12,129 nt of DNA from Ruminococcus sp. UBA3280 (GTDB taxonomy: Bacteria; Bacillota; Clostridia; Oscillospirales; Ruminococcaceae): contig DETU01000018.1 in NCBI GenBank assembly GCA_002362175.1, forward strand, positions 1 to 12,129. The letters run 5' to 3'. The position numbers were made by a program, and so were the translations under genes. Positions 7,664 to 12,129 of this stretch are shown in pieces. The notes beneath the pieces were generated by a model. That model saw only the letters and a list, made by a program, of their open reading frames with translations. It was not told the origin of the DNA and searched no databases. Numbering within the stretch: position 1 is the stretch's first letter; the number at the start of each line of letters is the position of its first letter.

Positions 7664-7694
7664 ATGCCGTTCATTTGGGGACGGCATATTTTTA
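7664..7694 (+). promoter_or_regulatory. Leader hairpin with T-run ahead of nfnA
   Basis: ATGCCGT (7664-7670) and ACGGCAT (7681-7687) pair perfectly around a 10-base loop, and a T-G wobble could add an eighth pair. The stem is followed by ATTTTTA, so it resembles a short intrinsic terminator placed only a few bases after the predicted transcription start. It could be an attenuator, a 5' stabilising hairpin, or a terminator for transcripts entering from the LysR operon. The sequence alone does not decide. Confidence 0.5.
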
Positions 7695-7713
7695 TGAAAG
7701 GAAAGTAAGGACA

Positions 7714-8556
7714 ATGTTTGAAATTGTAGAAAAGAAAAGTCTTAATCCGACTGTTACCCTTATGAAAATCAATGCTCCGAAAGTTGCGAAAAAATGTGAA
7801 CCCGGACAGTTTATTATTCTCAGAACAGATGAGGAAGGAGAACGTATTCCGCTTACTGTTGCTGATTTTGACCGTGAAAACGGTACAGTTACCATTATAT
7901 TTCAGATTGTAGGTGCTACTACCGAAAAACTCAATCATATGAATGAGGGAGAATGTCTGCATGACTTTGTAGGACCTCTCGGACGTGCTACCGAAACGGA
8001 CGGACTTAAAAAAGTCGCTGTAGTCGGCGGTGGTGTAGGCTGTGCGATAGCTTATCCCGTTGCAAAGAAACTTCACGAACTCGGTGTAGAAGTACATTCA
8101 ATAGTAGGTTTCAGAAACAAGGATTTAGTAATTCTTGAAGACGAATTTAAAAAGGCAAGCAGTAAATTCGTTCTTATGTCGGACGACGGCTCGGCAGGTG
8201 AAAAGGGACTTGTTACCGACGCTCTCAAAAAGCTTATTGAAAGCGGTGAGAAGTACGACAGAGTTATCACGATAGGTCCGCTTATCATGATGAAATTTGT
8301 CTGTCAGCTTACAAAGCAGTACGAAATTCCCACAGTTGCGTCAATGAATCCCATAATGATTGACGGCACGGGAATGTGCGGAGGCTGTCGCCTTACAGTC
8401 GGCGGTGAAACCAAGTTTGCCTGTGTTGACGGTCCTGAATTTGACGGTCATCTTATAGATTTTGACGAGGCTATGGCTCGTGGTGCGATGTATAGACCGT
8501 TTGAACGCAAGGCACATGAAGATACTTGTAATCTTTTCAGTCAGGAGGTAAAATAA
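7714..8556 (+). CDS. nfnA: NADH-dependent ferredoxin:NADP+ oxidoreductase subunit A (NfnA/SudB-like)
   Basis: This 280-residue FAD/NAD(P)-binding subunit belongs to the PyrK/ferredoxin-NADP reductase fold. RIPLTVAD (44-51) matches the FAD-binding RxxS/T region, VVGGGVGCA (103-111) binds the nucleotide, and DGTGMCGGC (217-225) with Cys237 supplies one Asp and three Cys, the unusual [2Fe-2S] ligand set described for NfnA. With NfnB it forms a cytosolic flavin-based bifurcating transhydrogenase coupling NADH, reduced ferredoxin and NADPH. The next gene, one base away, encodes the NfnB partner, which favours this over a PyrK pyrimidine role. The ATG at 7714 gives the family N-terminus MFEIVEKKSL; an in-frame TTG at 7675 lies inside the leader hairpin and is rejected. 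The ribosome site is modest (AAGG runs at 7698 and 7707). Confidence 0.88.
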   Translation: MFEIVEKKSLNPTVTLMKINAPKVAKKCEPGQFIILRTDEEGERIPLTVADFDRENGTVTIIFQIVGATTEKLNHMNEGECLHDFVGPLGRATETDGLKKVAVVGGGVGCAIAYPVAKKLHELGVEVHSIVGFRNKDLVILEDEFKKASSKFVLMSDDGSAGEKGLVTDALKKLIESGEKYDRVITIGPLIMMKFVCQLTKQYEIPTVASMNPIMIDGTGMCGGCRLTVGGETKFACVDGPEFDGHLIDFDEAMARGAMYRPFERKAHEDTCNLFSQEVK

Positions 8557-8557
8557 A

Positions 8558-9940
8558 ATGCCTAATATGTCAAAGAGAAATGAAATGCCCGTGCAGAATC
8601 CGGACGTAAGAAATAAGAATTTTGAAGAAGTAGCACTCGGCTATACAGAAGAACAGGCTATAGATGAGGCTAAAAGATGTCTCGGCTGTAAGAATAAACC
8701 ATGTACAAAGGGCTGTCCCGTACAGATAGATATACCATCATTCATTCAGCAGGTTGCAGAGGGAAATTTTGCAGAAGCTTATAAAATAATAACAGAATCA
8801 AGTTCACTCCCTGCGGTATGTGGCAGAGTATGTCCGCAGGAAACGCAATGCGAATGTAAGTGCATAAGAGGAATAAAGGGTGAACCCGTTGCAATAGGCA
8901 GACTTGAAAGATTTGTTGCAGACTGGCACAACGCACAGCCTGAAACTCCTGTTGAAAAGCCCGTTTTAAACGGTCATAAAACTGCTGTTATCGGTTCAGG
9001 ACCGTCGGGACTTGCCTGTGCAGGAGACCTTGCTAAAAAGGGCTATGACGTTACGATATTTGAGGCTTTACATATTGCAGGAGGAGTTCTCTCCTATGGT
9101 ATTCCGGAGTTCAGACTTCCTAAAACTATCGTTCAGAAAGAAATTGACGGACTTAAAGCACTCGGTGTTAAAATCGAAACAAATACAGTTGTCGGCAAGA
9201 CCGTTTCTGTAGACGAACTCATGAAAGAAGAAGGCTTTGAAAGTGTATTCATCGGTTCAGGTGCGGGACTTCCGAGATTCATGAATATAAAGGGCGAAAA
9301 CCTCAGCGGTGTATATTCCGCAAACGAATTTCTTACAAGAATAAATCTCATGAAAGCATATAAATCAGACAGCTCCACACCTGTTCAGACAGGAAAGAAA
9401 GCTGTTATAGTCGGTGGCGGTAACGTTGCAATGGACGCTGCACGCTGTGCCAAGAGAATGGGTGCGGACGTATATATTGTTTACAGACGTACTGAAAACG
9501 AACTCCCTGCCCGTGCCGAAGAAGTTGAACACGCTAAGGAAGAGGGAATTATTTTCAAGTTCCTTACAAATCCCGTTGAAATCAAGTCCGACGAAAACGG
9601 CTGGGTAAAAAGTATAGTATGTCAGCAGATGGAACTTTCCGAGCCTGACGCTTCAGGAAGAGCAAAGCCTGTGCCTGTTCCCGACGCATTTTTTGAAATT
9701 GAAACGGACAGCGTTATAATGTCAATCGGTACATCGCCAAATCCGCTTATCAAGTCAACTACAAACGGTCTTGATACTCAGAAATGGGGCGGAATTATTG
9801 CGGACGAAAACGGTCTCACTTCAAAAGAGGGCGTTTATGCAGGCGGTGATGCCGTTACAGGTGCAGCAACAGTAATACTTGCTATGGGTGCAGGAAAAAC
9901 CGCAGCCGCAGCTATGGACGAATATATGCAGAATAAATAA
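8558..9940 (+). CDS. nfnB: NADH-dependent ferredoxin:NADP+ oxidoreductase subunit B (NfnB, GltA/SudA-like)
   Basis: This 460-residue flavoprotein resembles the glutamate synthase small subunit. Cysteines 41, 44, 49 and 53 begin the N-terminal iron-sulfur domain, and Cys88, Cys92, Cys98, Cys100 and Cys102 with Glu95 in VCPQETQCECKC complete the region that holds two [4Fe-4S] clusters in NfnB. GSGPSGL (146-152) opens the bifurcating FAD site, GGGNVAMDAAR (286-296) binds NADP(H), and YAGGDAVTG (427-435) is the C-terminal FAD contact. Length is normal for NfnB. AGGAGG (8543-8548) precedes the ATG, one base after the nfnA stop. Without an adjacent glutamate synthase large subunit and beside nfnA, glutamate synthesis is unlikely. 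The name gltA sometimes given to such genes would mislead. Confidence 0.92.
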   Translation: MPNMSKRNEMPVQNPDVRNKNFEEVALGYTEEQAIDEAKRCLGCKNKPCTKGCPVQIDIPSFIQQVAEGNFAEAYKIITESSSLPAVCGRVCPQETQCECKCIRGIKGEPVAIGRLERFVADWHNAQPETPVEKPVLNGHKTAVIGSGPSGLACAGDLAKKGYDVTIFEALHIAGGVLSYGIPEFRLPKTIVQKEIDGLKALGVKIETNTVVGKTVSVDELMKEEGFESVFIGSGAGLPRFMNIKGENLSGVYSANEFLTRINLMKAYKSDSSTPVQTGKKAVIVGGGNVAMDAARCAKRMGADVYIVYRRTENELPARAEEVEHAKEEGIIFKFLTNPVEIKSDENGWVKSIVCQQMELSEPDASGRAKPVPVPDAFFEIETDSVIMSIGTSPNPLIKSTTNGLDTQKWGGIIADENGLTSKEGVYAGGDAVTGAATVILAMGAGKTAAAAMDEYMQNK

Positions 9941-9988
9941 AAACGTGAAAATCCTGTTGTATGAAAAAATCAAAGGGAGGTCTGTAAA

Positions 9989-10612
9989 TTGGCTAAAAAT
10001 ATAACTTCACAGACATTACAGCGTCTCCCTCTATATTTCAGCTATCTTGTATCACTTCCCGAAAGCAGAAAATCAGGGAATATCTCCGCCACCGCCATTG
10101 CTGAAGCTCTTGGTCTCAATGATGTTCAGGTAAGAAAAGACCTCGCTTCCGTAAGTCGTGGCGGTCGTCCACGAACGGGATATATCACTGCTGAACTGAT
10201 AAACGATATTGGTCGTTTTCTCGGCTTTGAAAACCATGACGGCGTTGTTGTGGCTGGCGTGGGAAATTTCGGCAGAGCTATGCTCGGCTCGGACAGTTTC
10301 GCAGATTACGGATTTGATATTGTATGCGGTTTTGACTGCAATGAAAAACTTGCAGGAACTGTTATAAATGGCAAGCCCGTCCGCCATATAAGTGAAATGA
10401 GAAGTTTCTGTATTAGTGAGAACATAAAGACGGGCATTATTACTGTTCCCGAAAACTCTGCACAGGAAGTATGCGATATAATGACGGAATCAGGTATAAA
10501 ATATATTCTGAACTTTGCGTCTGTACATCTTAATGTACCTAAAAATGTTGTCGTACATAATGAAAATATTTCAATAACACTGGCAATGCTTGCAAGACGT
10601 GATTTTTTTTAA
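9989..10612 (+). CDS. rex: Redox-sensing transcriptional repressor Rex
   Basis: This 207-residue repressor has a winged helix N-terminus (about residues 5-75: QRLPLYFSYL, ISATAIAEALGL, VQVRKDLASV, GRPRTGY) and an NAD(H)-binding Rossmann domain (VVVAGVGNFGRAM, 86-98; FASVHLNVP, 176-184). Rex dimers sense the NADH/NAD+ ratio: they bind DNA when NAD+ prevails and release it when NADH rises. The start is TTG at 9989, supported by GGGAGG at 9975-9980 with 8-base spacing and by the family-typical N-terminus. It follows nfnB by 48 bases with no promoter or terminator visible, so it is probably co-transcribed with the bifurcating enzyme. I found no full clostridial Rex site (TTGTTAA-N4-TTAACAA) in the window, only a half site near 7628. 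Confidence 0.93.
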   Translation: MAKNITSQTLQRLPLYFSYLVSLPESRKSGNISATAIAEALGLNDVQVRKDLASVSRGGRPRTGYITAELINDIGRFLGFENHDGVVVAGVGNFGRAMLGSDSFADYGFDIVCGFDCNEKLAGTVINGKPVRHISEMRSFCISENIKTGIITVPENSAQEVCDIMTESGIKYILNFASVHLNVPKNVVVHNENISITLAMLARRDFF

Positions 10613-10630
10613 AAAGCGGTTGACTTTTTT
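10604..10630. terminator. Possible weak bidirectional terminator between convergent genes
   Basis: Only 16 bases separate the rex stop from the stop of the minus-strand Rha gene. A T-run ends rex, then AAAAAG and CTTTTT can pair around a 7-base loop, with T-runs outward on both strands. The stem has a single G-C pair, so it would be weak. I record it as the only candidate at this convergent junction. Confidence 0.25.
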
Positions 10631-11324
10631 AGAACTTAAAGTACTTTTTTATGTATCTGCTTACGGTCATATAAGATATTGCAATGCCTGTGTTTGAAGT
10701 TATAAAGTCCGCAATTTTCTGACATGAATAATTTCCTGAAATAATCATACTGTCCACCTGTTCTCTGATTTCGGGAGGAAGTTTGAATATTTTTGACGAA
10801 TTATATTTGTACGGCTTTTTGATTGTCTTAACAGTGTCTTTAACGGGTGGAAGTGTCAGGAACGGCGACAGTACTTTGACCGTTTCGCTTACCGCTTCAG
10901 CAACTGCTTTTTTAACTATTGATTCTATCTTCTCATCAAGCACTCCGCTGACAATTTTTTCAATGTCTGAATTGATATATGTTAACTGTTTTTCCATGCT
11001 GTTGAAAGCTTCTATATATCTTAGTTTCCATTCAAGAGCTTTTTTTCCTGTGAATCCCATGACAAGAAGTGAAAAACCGTCACGGGTTATGTCATAGCAT
11101 TTCTGAAATCTTCCATAACTGTCTGCATATGTGCTTTCAATAAACATATTTTGAATATCAAAAAATTCTGATTTGACATCGGCTGAAAATTCAGCTGATG
11201 TTTGTTTTAACAAATTTTCGATAGATTGAACTATATTTTTGTGCTGTTTGCTAAAATCTTTGGCTACCTGTAAGCTTGATACAGTAAGTACACCATTAGT
11301 GTTGTTGATTGTGATTTCACTCAT
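10629..11324 (-). CDS. Rha-family phage regulatory protein with C-terminal helix-turn-helix module
   Basis: This 231-residue protein has two parts. Residues 12-115 match the phage Rha family (VSSLQVAKDFSKQHKNIVQSI, then YDITRDGFSLLVMGFTGKKA and LRYIEAFNSME); Rha proteins are phage regulators, often grouped with antirepressors. After a helical linker (120-150) comes a C-terminal module (about 140-231) with LPPEIREQVD, CQKIADFI and SYMTVSRYIKKYF, reading as a small helix-turn-helix domain. The same module ends the neighbouring ORF6N protein almost unchanged. The gene starts 15 bases after that protein's stop and has no Shine-Dalgarno sequence; a three-codon ATG frame just upstream ends in a TGA that overlaps this ATG. 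The two are probably one transcript. No phage structural genes are seen, so this may be a remnant or an independent regulatory locus. Confidence 0.85.
   Translation of the reverse strand: MSEITINNTNGVLTVSSLQVAKDFSKQHKNIVQSIENLLKQTSAEFSADVKSEFFDIQNMFIESTYADSYGRFQKCYDITRDGFSLLVMGFTGKKALEWKLRYIEAFNSMEKQLTYINSDIEKIVSGVLDEKIESIVKKAVAEAVSETVKVLSPFLTLPPVKDTVKTIKKPYKYNSSKIFKLPPEIREQVDSMIISGNYSCQKIADFITSNTGIAISYMTVSRYIKKYFKF
10701..10898. repeat. Direct repeat copy 1 (C-terminal module of the Rha gene)
   Basis: This 198-base segment aligns without gaps to 11412-11609, at a constant offset of 711 bases, with 8 differences counted by eye (about 96% identity). It encodes most of the shared C-terminal module except its last helix. 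Similarity falls off sharply on both sides, although the protein sequence stays alike on the C-terminal side. Confidence 0.93.
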
Positions 11325-11339
11325 AAAATCATTTTATTT

Positions 11340-12008
11340 CTATAATATAAAATATTTTTTTATATAACGGCTTACCGTCATGTATGAAATTTCAATGTCT
11401 GTATTTTCCTCTATAAAGTCCGCAATTTTCTGACAGGAATAATTTCCCGAAATAATCATATTATCCACCTGTTCTCTGATTTCGGAAGGAAGTTTGAATA
11501 TTTTTGACGAATTATATTTGTACGGCTTTTTGATTGTCTTAACATTGTCTTTAACGGGTGGGAGTGTCAGAAACGGCGACAGTACTTTGACCGTTTCGCT
11601 TACCGCTTCTGTTACTGCTTCTTTAATCGCTGATTTTATAATGCTTTCATCATAGGAATTTTTGATTTCCTGCACTTTGAAATAGGTCTTTACAAGCTGA
11701 CGTTGTACGTTCCATGCAAGTTCGTCTGTAAAAGATTTCACAAGCATAAGATATCCACTTTCCGTAAGAAGAATAATATCACGTTGTATTTTTGGCGATA
11801 TATCCATGATTTTGTTTGTCCGAATTTCGGACGAACAAACTTTGAAGTAATCCTCACCTTCAATAAAATGTTTTTTGTTGTCGTTAAAACGTTTTCTTGC
11901 TGTTCCCTCCGGTCTGTTATGGACTGTGTCAATATCCCTGAATGTTACGACACGTTGTCCCTTGTACTCTTTGATTTGCAATGGTACATTGTTAATAAGT
12001 TCATACAT
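11340..12008 (-). CDS. ORF6N-domain protein with the same C-terminal helix-turn-helix module
   Basis: This 222-residue protein begins with an ORF6N domain (about 8-95: LQIKEYKGQRVVTFRDID, RPEGTARKRFNDN, FIEGEDYF, LTESGYLMLVKSF), a domain found in phage and plasmid antirepressor-like regulators. A linker (100-132) leads to the C-terminal module (about 130-222) shared with the Rha protein downstream, including LPSEIREQVD, CQKIADFI and SYMTVSRYIKKYF. The start follows AAAGGAGT (minus strand, complement of 12016-12023) with suitable spacing. A nearby downstream ATG exists but is too close to the ribosome site's optimum to prefer. It is the first gene of a two-gene minus-strand unit, and the overlapping dyads at 12035-12090 lie directly upstream, where self-regulation would be expected. 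The target operator and the trigger are unknown. Confidence 0.86.
   Translation of the reverse strand: MYELINNVPLQIKEYKGQRVVTFRDIDTVHNRPEGTARKRFNDNKKHFIEGEDYFKVCSSEIRTNKIMDISPKIQRDIILLTESGYLMLVKSFTDELAWNVQRQLVKTYFKVQEIKNSYDESIIKSAIKEAVTEAVSETVKVLSPFLTLPPVKDNVKTIKKPYKYNSSKIFKLPSEIREQVDNMIISGNYSCQKIADFIEENTDIEISYMTVSRYIKKYFIL
11412..11609. repeat. Direct repeat copy 2 (C-terminal module of the ORF6N gene)
   Basis: This is the partner of 10701-10898, about 96% identical over 198 bases with no indel. The two copies lie in the same orientation and reading frame of two otherwise different genes. Confidence 0.93.
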
Positions 12009-12034
12009 ATTTTTTACTCCTTTATTTTGATATT

Positions 12035-12060
12035 ACAGTTTTTCAAAATGAAAAAACTGT
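12035..12060. repeat. Inverted repeat upstream of the ORF6N gene (left dyad)
   Basis: ACAGTTTTTCA (12035-12045) and TGAAAAAACTGT (12049-12060) are reverse complements except for one extra A in the right arm, around a 3-base loop. No T-run follows on either strand, so this is not a clear terminator. It lies 27 bases upstream of the ORF6N start codon, outside its ribosome site, and its right arm is shared with the second dyad. Confidence 0.7.
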
Positions 12061-12085
12061 TAGCAACAAAAGTTACCAACAGTTT
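12054..12085. promoter_or_regulatory. Nested 32-bp dyad next to the divergent promoter, likely operator
   Basis: AAACTGTT (12054-12061) and AACAGTTT (12078-12085) form a perfect outer repeat, and AAC (12065-12067) with GTT (12072-12074) forms an inner one. Both share the same centre between 12069 and 12070. The right end is 9 bases from the -35 of the plus-strand promoter at 12095. The shape and place fit a regulator binding site controlling one or both directions. Which protein binds is unknown; the products of the adjacent minus-strand genes are obvious candidates. Confidence 0.6.
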
Positions 12086-12094
12086 GAAAAAGTC

Positions 12095-12123
12095 TTGACA
12101 AAATCAACCCGATATGATATAAT
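12095..12123 (+). promoter_or_regulatory. Consensus promoter firing rightward out of the window
   Basis: TTGACA (12095-12100) and TATAAT (12118-12123) are separated by 17 bases, with TG at 12115-12116 making an extended -10. It is a full sigma-A consensus on the plus strand, divergent from the ORF6N/Rha pair. The gene it drives lies beyond the window. No comparably good minus-strand promoter is visible in 12009-12129. Confidence 0.88.
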
Positions 12124-12129
12124 GATACA

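Noticed and set aside
7675..7713. TTG start for nfnA at 7675
   Set aside because: It lies in the leader hairpin loop, has no ribosome site, and adds residues unlike the family N-terminus.
7654..8097. A 147-codon minus-strand open frame opposite nfnA
   Set aside because: It mirrors a clear, conserved enzyme gene, has no ribosome site or recognisable domain, and is a shadow.
7714..9940. Reading the pair as PyrK plus glutamate synthase small subunit
   Set aside because: There is no dihydroorotate dehydrogenase or glutamate synthase large subunit nearby, and the Asp-plus-three-Cys motif with the one-base gene spacing fits NfnAB.
10783..11097. Plus-strand open frames opposite the Rha and ORF6N genes, including 11703-12098
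   Set aside because: The minus-strand frames carry clear domains; the plus-strand ones are low-complexity shadows, and the last ends in the dyad region without family features.
10629..12008. Treating the repeated segment as an insertion sequence or CRISPR-like repeat
   Set aside because: There is no transposase, terminal inverted repeat or target duplication, and the repeat lies in frame inside two coding regions, so it is a shared protein module.

Overview
The window looks like chromosomal DNA of a low-GC anaerobic Firmicute, probably class Clostridia and possibly Ruminococcus-like. The reasons are strong AGGAGG-type ribosome sites, AT-rich consensus promoters, an electron-bifurcating Nfn pair next to a Rex redox repressor, and protein sequences that read as clostridial. 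Taxonomy is an inference from family resemblance; no search was run. Every coding frame appears intact.

Layout, left to right. (1) 1-2030: an overlapping gene pair, a small DUF3877-like protein and a polytopic membrane protein resembling GT-C glycosyltransferases, behind an extended -10 promoter cut by the window edge. (2) 2084-7459: a consensus promoter followed by five same-strand genes with short gaps: alpha/beta hydrolase, membrane-anchored MurF-like Mur ligase, D-Ala-D-Ala ligase family enzyme, hexapeptide-repeat acetyltransferase and LysR regulator. The ligase pair makes a D-Ala-D-X dipeptide and joins it to a peptidoglycan precursor, so this reads as a cell-wall precursor operon. (3) 7460-7713: an intergenic region with a perfect 10-bp inverted repeat, an extended -10 element and a short leader hairpin. 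(4) 7714-10612: nfnA, nfnB and rex, a redox-balancing unit (NADH, NADPH, ferredoxin) with its likely NADH sensor. (5) 10629-12008, minus strand: two phage-type regulators, an ORF6N-domain protein and a Rha-family protein, which carry different N-terminal domains on an almost identical C-terminal helix-turn-helix module. (6) 12009-12129: overlapping inverted repeats beside a consensus plus-strand promoter that fires out of the window.

The housekeeping parts are coherent and mostly conventional. The most unusual part is the right end. The two regulators share a 198-bp segment at about 96% identity, while the DNA on its C-terminal side encodes the same peptide with many synonymous changes, a pattern suggesting gene conversion. 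A multi-arm dyad sits between these genes and a divergent promoter. Other points of interest are the Mur ligase with a membrane region where MurF normally has its substrate-binding domain, the glycine-rich insertion in the ligase omega loop, and the dyad and leader hairpin upstream of nfnAB. I found no tRNA, rRNA, CRISPR array, insertion sequence or phage structural gene.
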